This document shows, in pieces, positions 23,050-37,184 of a DNA stretch of 64,000 nt. Every line of letters begins with the position of its first letter. Position 1 is the stretch's first letter. A program made the position numbers and the translations under genes. Source of the stretch: Onchocerca volvulus (lineage: Eukaryota > Nematoda > Chromadorea > Rhabditida > Onchocercidae); contig HG738138.1 in NCBI GenBank assembly GCA_000499405.2, positions 17,219,119 to 17,283,118 on the forward strand, given 5' to 3'. A model generated the notes under the pieces. The model made no database searches and had not been told where the DNA came from. It saw nothing but the letters and a program-made list of their open reading frames with translations.

Positions 23050-26000
23050 GAAAGAATATTCAATATTTTCCACCGGAAATATGCGAATTTCTCGTGAACT
23101 GAAATAAACTATTCCTTTACTCTAGGACAGTGAAAATGTTCTCATAGTGGCTGCTAGAACAGGACAAATAGACATTGTGCAGGATTTCGTGAATGATTTC
23201 GATTTGGAGGATACAGATGCTGTATGCTTCTAGAATACTATATTAATTTTCAAAGAAAGTCAGGAAATATGTTTTATGATTAAAATAAAAAATCGATGTT
23301 GTTCGAGCAAAGCTATGATACAAAATAAGTTAGACAAAAAATGCCTAGATTAAGAAAAAAATTAGAGTAAATCAGTTAAAAATAAAATATTTGTTTGACA
23401 AGCAAAATTTATTTGTTCTGTTAATTGATTCATAGAATAGATGAATTTTGCTTGTCAAATAAAGATCTGATCCACATTGAATATTGCTGGAAACTTACAA
23501 TCTCCGTTAATGTTTTTTCGTCATCATTTTTACTGAACATATCCGCGTTCTATATATTTTTTTAAGTATATGAAACGAATTTAAAATTTTAAGGAGGGCT
23601 GGACAGCTCTTCTTGATGCAACCTATATGGGACATGAAGAAATTGTGCAAATATTGTTAAATGCTGGAGCAGCTGTTGATTATGCTGATGTGGTAAGATT
23701 CACCAAAATTTTCGAATTTAAATTTTTTTTCCATGAAGTGCAGAAAAATGGTGGATAAATAATAAGAAATAAACTGGAAATAGAATTCTAGCAAAAATAA
23801 TAAATTTTCCATATTATAGCTGGGTTGGAGTCCGCTGATGTGGGCTGTATATAAGAATCATTATGCATGTGCAGAGCTTCTAATCGAGTTCAAGGCTCAT
23901 ATTAATCTTACTGATGAAGAAGATAGCTTAACACCACTTATTGTTGCTGCTGGACGTGGCTATGTGAATTTTGTAGAATTACTCATTAATGCTGGTGCAG
24001 AGGTGAGTTTTATATTTAAAAAATGGTAAATTATTCGTAAAATATGCAGATTTCTGATCGTTCTCATTGGAAATTTTTGTGAAATGATGGATTTTTCAGA
24101 TAAATGCATGTGATAAATTCGGAAGTACAGCTTTAATTTGGGCCGCAAGAAGAGGCTACAAGCCTATAATCGAGTTATTGTTGAATGCTGGAGCTGAATT
24201 AGATGGTGTTGGGATGGTATTTAGTTTCCAGTTTTTGTTTTGATTTTAAAACCTAACAATTTAGACAAAAATCTGTAATTCTAATTTACATTTCAAAAAG
24301 TTTTGCAAGTGATTATTTACAGTACGGTGCAACTGCCCTAATGATGGCCACGCGAGGTAATTTTATTGGTGTTGTTAGAGTGATACTGTCCAGAGAGCCA
24401 AACATTAACACTGTCGATCAGGTCTGTATTTTATTTATTTATTTATTTTTTTTTGAAAATTTAGCATCAACTTATTTGAATCCACTGAATTATGCTTTCT
24501 GATATCATTTTGAATTTTATAATAAATTTGAATCCGGTTATTCTGTATGAACCCTTATTTTGTAGAATGGTCTTTCACCACTTGCTATTGCGGCACGTGA
24601 AGGTTATGTGGAAATTGCATCGATGTTAATCGAACTTGGAGCGCATGTAAATGCAATAGACAGGGTCAAAATTTGTATTTTTTGATGTTTTATTTCCTTC
24701 GAAGCCTCCTTGAATTTCTTTCTTTTTTTTTTTTTTTTTTTTTCGAAATAATGGCTTTTTGCAGTTTGGAAATTCAATTTTGATAGGTGCTGTACGATCA
24801 GGAAATGTGGAAATTGTGAAAATGCTTCTTGAAAAACATGCCGATGTTAATGCGAGGGATTCTGTATGTTGACACATTTTTGTTGATTACTTATTTTACT
24901 CAAAATACTTTGCAAATATAAATATATGTATTTTTTTTTCATATATATTATTTTCACAGACTTAAAAGTTTTTAAAAATTATTGACTTCAAGAAAAAATT
25001 TTAATCTTAATTACAGTTCAAATATGGGTAAATCATTTTTTTCAAACAATTCAAAGCATCTTATGAATAAATCATATCCAAACATTGCTTTTAAAAAAAC
25101 CGAATTTTCAGGAAAATAGAACAGCTCTTCATTTAGCTATTGATAAATCATTTATGGATATAGTAGTTGCTTTATTGGAAAAGAAGCCAAATTTGGAAAT
25201 AAGAACTAAGGTTTTTTAATAGTATTCATAATTTAGCAACCATAAAAATACCTAATTTTTTGACTATTATGTTTTGAATGATAATCATATTTAGCAGTCG
25301 ATGATTATTAAATTGCTCTACCACTTTTATGAAAGAAATTTAACTACCAAATATTTCATGGGGAAGGACTAGAAATGCTAATCATCATTGGTCATATAGA
25401 TGGATTGGGTACTACACTGTTTCACTGGCGAGTGAAATATTATAGTCTCTTTGTTTTATTATTTTTTCACCAAAGTTGTTTGCTCTCTCATGTTGTGGTG
25501 CTGATTATTCCGTGACGAAAGCTATTTAAATTTTTATTTTAAGTTATATAAGATTATCCCAGCATTCGACAGATCATTTTTCGTTATTCATATTTATTAA
25601 CTCCTTCTTTTCATCAGTCTTGAGATGCATAGCTTCCAGTCTTGCAAATTATTCAATTCGTACGGTCAATTAATTTTTTCAATTAGTTTTTTTTTTTCAG
25701 TTCCCACTTGTAAATTAATTTAAATTAATCTTTTCTTGCAGGATGGTGATACGCCACTGTTGCGTGCTGTAAAAAATCGACATGCGGGTTTTTGTCAATT
25801 ATTAGTAAATTCGGGTGCAAAAGTCTCAGCAATGGATAACGCCGGTGATAATGTGTTACATGTAGCACTACGGGCAAAATCACGGAAAATAACCCAATAT
25901 CTGCTGTTGAATCCGTCAGATTCACGCTTATTATATAGACCGAATAAACTTGGCCAGACACCATATTCTATTGATCAAGAAAATCCACAGCCCATCATCC

Positions 26001-29000
26001 CCTTAATTTATGGACCATTGGATGCCGAAGTGCAGGTGGATGCTATGCTTGGTTACGATATTTACAGCAATGTACTAGCTGATATTGTGTGCGAACCGAA
26101 TCTAACATTACCTTTGACCATTGGTAACCTTTCACGTCTTTTCAAATCAATCAAATGATTAGCAATAATCGAGTCTGTGATTAACTGCCACAAGTTTTTC
26201 GAATTTTCTAGCGATTATGTAATTAATAACTTTCATTTTTAGTAGCATCGCAATGCAGATAATTCTTATTTTACGTAATATTTCTTATTTTTGGCTTCTT
26301 TTCTCGCAGTTTTTTCACAGTTCAGTTTTAGATTTTTCAGCTGTAGAATTATTTAGGTTTGAATTTTACAGGGAAAGTATTTTTCAGGGCTATATGCGAA
26401 GTGGGGTTCAGGAAAGTCAGTACTTCTTGACAAAATGAAAAATTCAATGCGATCATTTTCAAGATCTTGGCTCGATGCAATACAGCTTTCATGGTCCTGG
26501 TCATTAGTCTTCTCAATAGCACTTCTTATTGCGATGTTTACACTTGTCGGCATCACCGCTATTGCTTTTCTCCGAAACTTTCATTATATGATTGCTGTTG
26601 GTGCTTCTGGTCTGATCCTGTTCATTTTATGGATACTTTTATATAGTCAGTTTTTCGCTTTTTTTAAAGTTGTATTTTCGAGAGTTCTAGATGAATTTAG
26701 GAGATGACACTTTCTTCTACTTTCAAATTTCACCTGAAGTTCATTAATTTTTATTGGGATGACTATTAAACTCTAGAACATTTCTTGGTTTCTCAAATTA
26801 TTGTACTTGATCATGTAATATCATGTATAAATGTTTTGACGAATCAGCAAATTCTTTGAATAATATCGGTCTTTTCAAGTATTCATCTGAGTTAAATTCC
26901 TAGTAACAAAGATTGCGAGATAGCTTGAATTAATATGTAAGCAGTTAGACTCATTTAATATGATATGCTCATCCTTTTTCATGTTTAAATATATATGTAA
27001 TTTGTTTTCAGTTATTTGTTTTGTCTTTTTTTCAGGCTTAATTTATTATGGGAACAATGTTAAAGGATGGAATAAATCCATAAATGTTGCGCATTCCATT
27101 GCTAAGTTTTTGGCTCATATGCGTTTACTGTCAAATGTTGCATTACAACATAGTGCATCAAGCCGGGATAAAGATGTCATTTCTTGCCCTGTAAGGTAGA
27201 TGGCATTACTTTATACCGTAAATTGTCTCATTTTTATATCTTTTATAGTAATAAAATAACCTAAACTTGCAACAGTAACTGAAATGCTTAAATATCGACT
27301 GAATGTTCAATTACTTAGATTCCAGTTTATTGAAAGAGTTTATATGCTGAAAAACAGTTGTTTACATTGTTATTATGTAATATTTATAACTTCGGAGTAT
27401 GCTGATTTGTCTCTATCTTTTTTCTGTATGTTAATATTTCTGCTTACTGAGATGTCAGTTTAAAATGCTTTTCTGAAAGTTTAATTTAGCTTCCACAGTA
27501 ACATATCAGCAGTGTCGCTGTTCTTAGCTTTCACTCTTTTATAATAGTTTTAATTAACATTAGCGAAATAAAGTTATTTTTGAATAATTCTTTCGATTTT
27601 AGAAAAACTTTGTTATTTCGAAGAATTTTTATTCGCTTTCAGTTTCTTGTTTGCCGATTATCATCGTTTATCGTCAGTTGGTGGTGAGCAAGCGCTGGCA
27701 AAAATCGTTGTTACATTATTTGAAGCTGCTGAAAATCATTTTGGTTCACTTCCGGTGCGCTTGTTTTGCGCTTTGAGAGTGTCATTTTGTAAGTTTTTTC
27801 TCCTATCTTTCCAATTTTTGTAGCTAGCTGTCTCTTTAAACATTTCATATTTATTGTATGTAATTTCATCCTTTAGGCAGGTTATTAAAATTCAGAATTT
27901 TAATCAGTTATTTTTCGTTTCGAGATGGGAAATAAATTGAAAATAAGGTTTAGTTATTTATGAAATCATGAGAGGAAACAGCTTCTTGAGTTGTTAGTCA
28001 CTAGGATTTTCAAGATTTTTCAAATATTTATTGCAAGGAATTTGCTATCATTCGATCGCATACGGTTATAGATATTAAAATATTCTTTTTGGCATTTGTT
28101 GATAGTTTAGCATTCATTCATATGTCAAAAAAATCGTCATTTTAGCGCATGGCAACAAACCAAAAACACGACGAATATGTGGTGTGCCGGTTACTGCGAT
28201 GGTGTCATTGTTCTTGTTCTCAATCAATGCAGCTTCAATTCTACTTGCCTTATGGCTTTACAATGGAGTGAATCTTCAATCTGGGTTGCTTAATATTACT
28301 TAAATAAATTTTTTATGTTTTAAAATGATACATAAGTTTCTAGCAACAATAGTTTATTTTCGTTGTTCAGAATTGTGTTGTGCATGGTGATTTAACATGA
28401 GTGAAACCATGAAAGTTTATTGTTCCTTTCCTTTCGAGCAGGTAATTTCTTTATTTAAAGAATGGTTTTAAAAAATTTTGACAGCGTTGTTGACTTATTA
28501 CATTTTGATGTAGAATCAACTTTTTTCTTATTCAAATAATATTTCTCACGTGGTATAAATTTTAAATCTTTTGTAGCAAAAGTAAATTAATTGCTTTATT
28601 TGGGCTGTAAGCTGGGAAGATGAAAAAATCTTATTTAAGTATAATTTACAGCTATTTCTTTGGATCTATATCCTTCTTTATTATCGCGGCGATGCTTGTT
28701 TTATATCCACTTTATCTTCTTTTTGTTTATGGATTTGTCAATATGCCAGAGAAACGCATAAATACTGCGGCACAGAAAATTAGCAAATTGCGTTTTGAAG
28801 GGTTTATGCAAAAATTACAGCATGAAGTAAGGTTTTTTTTTTTTATTTTGCTTCTGCCTAAAGAATTTGTCCACAATTTAACTGTGAATTGGAATCTTTT
28901 TCGATAATTTCATAATAAATTGGAACTAATTTAACATTAAATTGGATGCTTCTCTATTCATATTCACTGATTTTGTCCTTTCTTTTTTATCCTCTGCAGT

Positions 29001-32000
29001 TTATACTTCAGTGATTTCTTTTGCTTAGCTTTTACGGCTTCTCAATGAAAATAGATTAAATGAGTCAATATTGATGCACTTTTCAAAATACGTAACTTTT
29101 GAAAACTTTCCCAGGTCGATCTTTTGGCCAACATGATTCGTTCACTTGATTTCTTCACAAACAGCCAAACTCGATTAGTTGTTGTAGTCGATGGCCTTGA
29201 TAATTGTGAACAGGTAATTTTTATAGTTAATGTAATATCAGTACATATGAAAAATGTTCCTTAAAACTAATTCATATATCCAGTTTCACTGCATTTTAAT
29301 TTTCGGGAATCTTATTTCCATGAAACCATTAGCATTGTCAATTGTGTTTTATAGAGAGATGATGTGATTGATTTGATTGTGATAAGACTTATTTCACACT
29401 ACAGCCTATTACAGCCTTATGATAAGACTTATTTCACATTACAGCCTATTACGGCTTAGACTTTGCAATGCTCTCAGACATTAATTAGAATTGTCGCGAG
29501 TTAAAGAAGGTGGGAGCAAGACAGATCATTTTTTTTTTAGTTACTGTTTTAGGAGCGTATGGTACAAACTTTAGATGCGCTGGAACTATTATTCTGTACT
29601 CGTGCTGATCGACCATTTGTAGTAACGATTGCTGTTGATCCGCATATTATTATTTCGGCTGTAAATCATAGCATGCATTCTGCTCTGGCAGGAACTGAAC
29701 TTACTGGACATGATTACCTCAAGGTAATTGATACTTTAGTGCATAAAATTTGAAATAATTCGGAAATTTTCCGGAACGTTTCGAACATTTAAAAGTAGTT
29801 TCGGAAATGGGTAAATTTATATAAGCAAGTTAAATTTTTGACTTGACTAGTCTTGTTCGAAAGACTTAGAAATATTTAAAAAAAAAAAAAAAATTCGACG
29901 AAGTTTATGAAATAGGAGGAATGTAATAGTTTTGAGAGTTATAAGAATGAACAAAGAAATGAAGATGGAAATAATTTTGGCAGGAAATTGAAGAGATTTT
30001 TTAACGAATTTTGAGAAGATATTATAAAACAATTTTAAATATCTTCCGAACAATTCAAATTGAAACTACATAATTGTTTTCAGAATATCATTAATATGCC
30101 ATTTTATCTACATAATTCGGCCATTCGACAACTCCAAACAAATTTGCGTAATAAAAGAGAAAGCTTAGCTGATTGGAAGGAAAGATTCAAGCGACAAGAG
30201 ACTTTTCATGGTTAGTATTTTTGCAGTTCAATATTTAGGTTTACTAAAGACATTAAGTTTATATCTTAAATTGCTGGCAAGTGTATAATAGCAATTAAAT
30301 GCAAAATAATATTTCAGGAAAATTTCTGCTGTAATTTACGATGAAATTTGATGAACTTTGGAATTTCAGAATGATTGGATAAGAACTTTCAGGGTCTTAC
30401 ATGTCCTTGCGAGAAGGCTTTGAAGGGAAATCATCGAGGAAGGTGACAGTTGTAGGAACTCGTGGATTAAGCCATTCGTTAATAGCGGACGACTATTTCT
30501 CTAATATGAATCCACGTTCAATGAAACGAATTGTCAATGCACTTACTTTAACCGGACGGTTAGTAAAATGTAATTCAATGTTTGAAAATGATATAGATCT
30601 AATTCAAAAAAAGAGAGTCGCAATTTGCTTGAAAAATTACTATTAGTTTTTTTATCTATTCACTATTGGTTTCTCAAATATGATTCTTTTATTTGCATTC
30701 GATTTCCATTCACTAGGTTGAAAATTAATTAGATTATATATTGTGCTTTTCTTTTCGATCTGCTCTATTTTCAGATTGTTGCGTGCATTTGAAATTGAAT
30801 TTTCATGGGTTTCACTTGGGTATTGGGTTAGCCTAATTGAGCAGTGGCCATCCAGGATGTGCTGGCTTATTGATCATGCGTTAGATATTCAACAAGATTC
30901 ATATCCGCTTGCAGAGGTTTTTCTTTCTTTTTTTTTTTTTTTTTTTTTAATAATTTAGCAGCTTTCTGACTTTTGTTTTACACACTTGTCACTCTTTGCA
31001 GCTTTATAACCATTTGAAACAACAAATCCCGAAGAAGGATCCACTAATAGATCTAGATCGAAATCCGAATAATTTCGAATCTTTTTTGGAACAAGCATCT
31101 GTGGCCGGTCCAGAACAATTAACTGTCGGGCATGTTCGTCGTTTTGTTCCGTGTACATCTAATTTGGATCCTTATCTTAGAAAGCTCATTAGAGGTAAGG
31201 TTGGTTTTACACGAATTTTATTATGGAAAATTTTTAGTTTATTTCGTTTTTTCCAATAAATTTTAAATGTAAAAGTAGCTTTTGAAAGTTTAATGATCAC
31301 TTTTAGTTGCATATAGCCCTGAATAGTGAATAATTGTGCGAATAATTTTTTAAAATCACATTTTATTTTTGGATAATAGTAGCAAAATATAAATATTCGC
31401 TTTCTAGAATGTCGTATTGGTACCGCACAACCAGTTAAATCACTTGTTAGTCGACCGTCCACCCAATCTGGTTTGATGATCTCCGGCCCTGCTTGGCATC
31501 TTTTTAAAGTAAATGTTTATCAACTTTCTTTCATCTTCGTTTATAGTTTTGTTTTGTCATCGTAAGCAGCACTTTTAATTAAATTTAGAACTGCATTTTC
31601 AAATTTCGACCAAAAAATCCTGATTAAATCCAGATTTCAGGATAGCGATTTTGAGAAGTTTTTTTTTAATGAAAAATGATGTATTTTTCAATGAAGTATT
31701 CTTCATCGATTGTTAGCTTGATACCTCATTTTGTATTTGAATTACAGCTTTTTATCTATTATCAGCTTTTTTCTGTTTTTTTATATCACTTCCTCAAATT
31801 TCAGGATAAGAACACCTGGCGAGGAATTGAAGTGCCACTCGTTGAAATGAAGTTGTCGGAGATACTTGACCTAGTGAAAAAGTTAGATATTCCAAGTGAA
31901 CGAACAAACATTATTGCCGAGAAAATGAGTGCATCTAATCTTACCGGTCTTGTTTTGTCAACATGTGATTTACCGGACGTGCAAGAAACTCTTAAGGTTT

Positions 32001-32928
32001 CCTTTATTCAACTTTTCTTTCTACTTTCTCGATCGTATCCAAAACTGTTCAGGTCCCGAAATCCTTGATCTTTTAAAATAGTTGACATAATGTTAGTCTT
32101 TCTTGATTTAAGATTTAACCCAGAAATTCTGTTAGAATCCTACAGATTGATTACTATATCTAAGCTTAGGATTAAAGAAATAGTTCCATAATTTTCGTGG
32201 GAAATTCATAATATTTTGAGTTCCATAATATTTTCGTAGAAAAAAGAAATAGTTTTATAATACTTTCGTGGGAAATCATCTCTCGATACAAATGAAACGT
32301 TCTATTTATCATGACATCAATAGCGCAATTGCTAAAAATATTTAAAAAATTCATGAGTTTTCAAAACATTTCGGTTTATTAACTTTCAGTTATTCTTTAT
32401 ATATTGGTAACTTGAGACTGTCAGATATTTGCTTTTTAAATCTATCTTGAGTTTTTCTGCGCTTTAAAGTTTGCTACAATTTTGTTTTTAGTTTATGCAG
32501 ATTAATTAAAATATAAATGCTTAGTACTTTTAGAAAGATAATTTTCTTGTAAACTTGGAAATTAAGTTTTTAATTTGCAGTTAAATTTGGGTGATTGGAC
32601 GTTGTTGAAGTTGTTGATTGAGACCCTTCGAACTTGGAAACCAGTAACGGTTCTGGAAGCTATTGAAACTCCTTCTTTGATGTCACCGACTCCTGTTTTG
32701 GCAATATCAACTTCTCCTAGTTCAATGCAAGAGCAGAAACGTCAACTTACTGTACAGGTTATTTCTTTCCTAAATCGCCACAAACATATATTAAAGTCTT
32801 GAATACTATTAAATCATGATTTGGTTCAAATGCTAATTTTAAGTTGGTGTTAGCAATACCAAACGATGTAAACTGAGATTGGACTAAATAGCAGTTGCCC
32901 TAGCTTTCCTATTATCATCATCATCATC

Positions 32929-32960
<32 letters not shown>

Positions 32961-35900
32961 TAAATAACAAATAATAAATAATAAATAATAAATATTAAAT
33001 AATAAATATTAAATAATAAATAATAAATAATAAATAATAAATAAAATAAATAGCTGGATACGGCCATTTTGAATGCAACGTTGTATCGAAATTTCAAATC
33101 AATCGGTGAAGAACTTGAAACAGTATGTAAAAATAAATAGTACAGAAAGTAGATTTGGTCAATAAATTCAGTTCATTCGCTTACTTTTACCTGTCACAGG
33201 TATGACAAGAAAAAAAGTTAGATATATCTAGACTAGATAAAAACACGTGTCTATTGAAATGCAACAATGTATCAAAATTTCAAAGCAATTGGTGGAGAAT
33301 TTGCAAGGTTGTGTCAGGAGTAACAAGGCAAATTTGCATTTTTATTTATATAAATACATAGATAGTTATCAGATATAGTTATCCCTTTCAAGTCAAGTAT
33401 GGCTTAAATCAACATTAGCATTTTGAAAGTGCAATTAGATGGAATATTTGATACCATCACAATTCTATAAAAGAAGATCTGTTACCTGTCAATGTTAACA
33501 AGAAATAATGACTCAGATAAGGCTCACGTGAACTTAAAACGAAAATTACCGAATGTATTTCAATACTGAGGCATAGTTTTTTCTTTTGGTATCACTCATA
33601 ACTGTTTCATGGGAAGATTTTCAGTCACTGATTTACTGGTTATTATTCTATCTGAATATCGAGAAATCAATGTGAATACTATCCAAACATACGTTTTTTA
33701 AAAATCTGAAACAGTAGAATTATAGTAAAATTTTCGGTCGAAATGCGTTATAGCATCTGTTTCTGATAATAATTTTAATTTTTGAGATTTAGACAGAAAT
33801 GGAGGATGATCATCGGTGGATACTGGAAAGTTTTTCTGGAATGGATGTTGCAGAAGTAGATGATGTAATACCATCTTCTGCACCATCGGTTCGTTTTGAT
33901 GATGGGGCTGCGTCGGAACGAGATAGCACCGAAAGTGTGTGTGGGTCACTCGAGAATTTGTTGGATTCTGAACCTACTTTGCAAAATCGGTGAACTTGTT
34001 TTCTGTTTCTTATTTTTACTTAAAAATTCCATGAAATGGTGGGATATGAAAATGTTTTAAGGCTTAAAAAATAAAGCAATTGACGGTGTTTGATGCTTAA
34101 AACGGATGTAAATTAAATTCTACTGGAATCTTTCATACATGTTCGCCTTATAGTGGATTATCCAAATATAATTTTCTTATGGAGTTGGAAACTGCAACAA
34201 GTACTTCGTTAACTTTTGCAGCTGACTTTAAAGAATTTTCAGGACATCCATTTTCTCAAAATTCATTTTTTTTATTAGAATTGTTTTTCTTTTCCATTTC
34301 AAACCAATAAGTCTTTTAGAGTACAGCGAGATGTGATATGAGTTAACAATAGCTCTAAAAATTTTTTTTTTTCTGGAAGATTGTCATGCATTACTTCCTT
34401 ACGTTCTTCCCAAATTTTTTACGTGCTAAGAAGATATTATCAACAAATTTTAGGGATTTTTCAAAATTTCTTAACTAACACTGTTTAAGCCTTCGGTATG
34501 TGATACTTGCAGCGTCACTGAGATCTGATGAAGAACTTTTCATAGAACTTTTTCTGGAAAATAGAAAAAACTATTCAATGAACGAAAATTTTTCAGACTT
34601 TTTCTTTAAATTGCTAGAATATTTTTTTAACTTTCCATTTATTTCTCTAACAAAAATTGATATCAGAAATGAGAATGTGAATGTAATGACGAGACGAGCA
34701 CGATATGGCCTTCAACACCGATATACAAGGTATCGTGTGTGTGACGTTGGCTGTACTTTTTTTTATCTGATTACATTTGCATGGTTCTTACGAATATGAC
34801 ATTTAAACCAAAAATTCGTGCTCTAGGAGGAATGAAATTTGGTTGAATTTGGATGAGATTGTTGGCAATTAATAAGATTTCAGACTTGCTTTTGCTGAAG
34901 CATGGAATTTAGTGTTTAAAATCTTCATTGCAGATATTTTTTCCTTTCATTTTTTTAATTTCTTTTTTTTAATGATTTTATCATACTTTTATTCATATAT
35001 TCACTTGAGAACAGTTACCTGATCCTGACATGCTTTTTTTCCATTTGTGGTAATTTTGAGTTTTATAAGGAAGATAAATTTAATCAATGTTGATTCGAGC
35101 ACGATGTTATTGTTGTGAATGAAAATAATAATTGATATGGTGGAGATCAAAGACGGAAAGTTTCACACACTTAATCTGTTGTTCAACTTTAGCATTCCAT
35201 TACCCACTATTATTTTATCAATCAATAATAACTTAAATTTAGTGAATTAGTAAGCTATAGGATTATATATTTTTACTAACCAGCATGTTATTTGTGCTTA
35301 TTATTTGCTCTTTAACTGTCTTGCCTATGCATCCTTTTCTTGCACAAAATAATTTAAATTATAGTTTTAATGTTCATTTATTGCCATATATACGAATTGC
35401 AAACTTATGAGGAATATTGAAATGAAATCCTTGGTGGCATTTGATTCGAGAATATATACATGATGATAATATAATATTTGTTATCCCACATAGATAAATT
35501 TTGATGGAATTCTTACATTTAACAAATTATTTAGATTTTTCTACAAGACATCATGATAAATTTTTGCCAAAAAAATGAGACGTAGTCTTGAACATTCTTT
35601 GGCTAACATTTAGAAATATTTTTCTAGAATCCGAAATATAGATCGCGGAAAGGCCTTATTGATGTAGCAGATATTTCCAAAACTGAAGAGGGATACATTT
35701 TTTCGCTTTAGAAATCTAATGTTCACTCTTTGATCTCAGATTAGATCCCATGTTTTTCTTACCTTATATCAGTTCATATAAGGTAATAGATTGCCTTGTG
35801 TGAAGTACAGCGAATGAATGATTGGTTGAAATTTGCTTTTATGTTTCTTTTTTTCCTTTTATTATTTTGACTTTTTGGGAATTTTTTTTTGTTGAAATGG

Positions 35901-37184
35901 AATATACAAATTTAAGAGAAGAATTGATGGGCGGAATGCATGTGGATTCCGATGTGAGTCATTCAGGGACGCATAGTCGATCGGTATCTCGGACTCATCT
36001 ACCGATTATACTGGATGTTTCTGATGATCAGCAAACAGTGAAAGAAGTGAGCCCTTCTAAACGACCTTCAATGCTAGATGTTTTTAATCAAAATCATAGT
36101 GAGTAATAGCTGTTCTGAAAGCATCATTATGGATCATTAGTATTAATAATATATTAGCTTAATCATGTTAACAACTTATATGATATTTTCCTGTGGAACG
36201 AATCCAACTCTTTCTGGATAATATAATGGACTTATTTGTACTAACTTTTCTGTCATCGTATCATTTTATACTTTTGTTTCAGTAGGATGATCTATCACAT
36301 GTCTTCTCTTCAGTTTGTATTTCCCAGGACTTCAGTTTTCAGTTTAGCATCAATTTAAAGCTTAGTATGAAAGTTTTTTAATTTTGAAAGGTATTCCAAA
36401 AAATGTAAATTGTAAGCTTTCGAATTAAAGAGCAGTTGTTGAGCTTAACTATATCAGTTCTCTTATATGTAATCCTTGAGACCTGCAGAATATCAATTCC
36501 CAGTTTTTCGAATCAATATTACTAATTATTACTAATTTCACATGATTTCTTTCGATAACATTAATATATGACTGAGAATATTATTTACACACTATAGTAC
36601 AAACTTAGCTTGAAATGAAGAAAGAAGTTTTCTTTCTTGATGAAGGATTTCTTTCCAGCAAAATAAGTCATTGTGGAATTGGTATGGGATTCATTGATTA
36701 TGGCAGAATCAATTAATGTAAGTCAAAAAAGTCTGACCATTATCCAATCTAACCTTAATAACAATAGCCAAGAATTTCATTCGTTTTGTACTTTATTGTT
36801 TTTTGATTTCAGTTTAACTGAAATATTGTGAGTTTTATTTGAACACTAAATTTCAGATTTTTCTGAATCATTATTATGTGCAATCTTATTGCTTTACGTT
36901 GTCATTATGTTTATGTCCGTATTAGAAAAATAAATTATTATTGCCAATAGAATATTTCAGTGAACCGAATCCTGTTTCCATGTTGATCGGGCCGTTTTCT
37001 TGCTGTTTCGATTTAATATTCAATCAGAAAAAGCAAGATTGATCGCAAAGATTTTTTTTTTTTTAATCAGATCCAGGTTATTTATATTCTAAATTTATCG
37101 CACGAATCCGCAGATATCCCATCCATGCTCCGGACTCAAAATCTAGTTTCAGTGAATTCCCTTAAAAAAAGTATCAGAATCAAA
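22810..37184 (+). CDS. KIDINS220: KIDINS220/ARMS-like membrane scaffold: ankyrin repeats plus KAP NTPase
   Basis: Multi-pass scaffold protein; in vertebrates it links Trk and other receptors to MAP-kinase signalling. Exons: 22810-22914, 23126-23221, 23594-23692, 23820-24002, 24100-24216, 24323-24421, 24566-24664, 24765-24863, 25112-25210, 25742-26123, 26388-26645, 27036-27195, 27643-27788, 28146-28284, 28652-28826, 29115-29213, 29553-29723, 30084-30210, 30393-30558, 30775-30916, 31002-31194, 31408-31508, 31805-31996, 32581-32757, 33793-33989, then 34667-34729, 35917-36098, 37114-37184. Residues ~36-430 are ankyrin repeats, most exons being exactly 99 bp (one 33-residue repeat). GYDIYSNVLADIVCEPNLTL leads into Walker A LYAKWGSGKS (~461-470); Walker B is VVVVDGLD (~774-781). 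Four membrane segments fall in two pairs (exons at 26388, and at 28146/28652), as KAP NTPases should have. A SAM-like region lies in 31805-32757. The 3' end is uncertain (1,275 to ~1,380 residues). Confidence 0.92.
23390..23463. repeat. Intronic inverted repeat
   Basis: Arms 23390-23410 and 23443-23463 pair at 19 of 21 positions (core TTTGACAAGCAAAATT) around a 32-base loop, inside the second intron of the KIDINS220-like gene. Confidence 0.75.
29381..29460. repeat. 40 bp tandem duplication
   Basis: Two adjacent 40 bp units (29381-29420, 29421-29460), starting GATAAGACTTATTTCACA, differ at only a few bases. They lie in the intron after the Walker B exon of the KIDINS220-like gene. Confidence 0.9.
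32176..32276. repeat. Degenerate direct repeats in an intron
   Basis: The motif AGAAATAGTTYYATAAT..TTTCGTGGGAAAT occurs at 32176-32205 and 32245-32276, with a partial third copy between them (TTCCATAATATTTTCGTAG). Confidence 0.6.
32911..33051. repeat. AAT/AAAT microsatellite
   Basis: A few ATC triplets pass into about 120 bases of AAT and AAAT units with small interruptions, in an intron of the KIDINS220-like gene. Confidence 0.95.
33071..33306. repeat. Pair of related ~50 bp dispersed direct repeats
   Basis: 33071-33118 and 33256-33306 share GAATGCAAC...TGTATC.AAATTTCAAA.CAAT.GGTG.AGAA. They are about 185 bp apart and similar enough to suggest a repeated element family. No coding frame. 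Confidence 0.6.
33991..36098 (+). other. Uncertain 3' end of the KIDINS220-like gene
   Basis: The exon starting at 33793 can end in two ways. It can be read on to TGA (33991-33993), giving a 1,274-residue protein, or spliced at 33989 (CG, then gtgaac). In the second case 34667-34729 and 35917-36098 follow in phase and add a Ser/Asp-rich tail (HVDSDVSHSGTHSRSVSRTH). A strong gtgagt donor at 36099 leads to 37114-37184, which can be read on to a TAA at 37214-37216. Another coding-like piece at about 35628-35711 (NPKYRSRKGLIDVADISK, then a stop) fits only a phase-0 donor, so would be an alternative ending. Confidence 0.45.
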
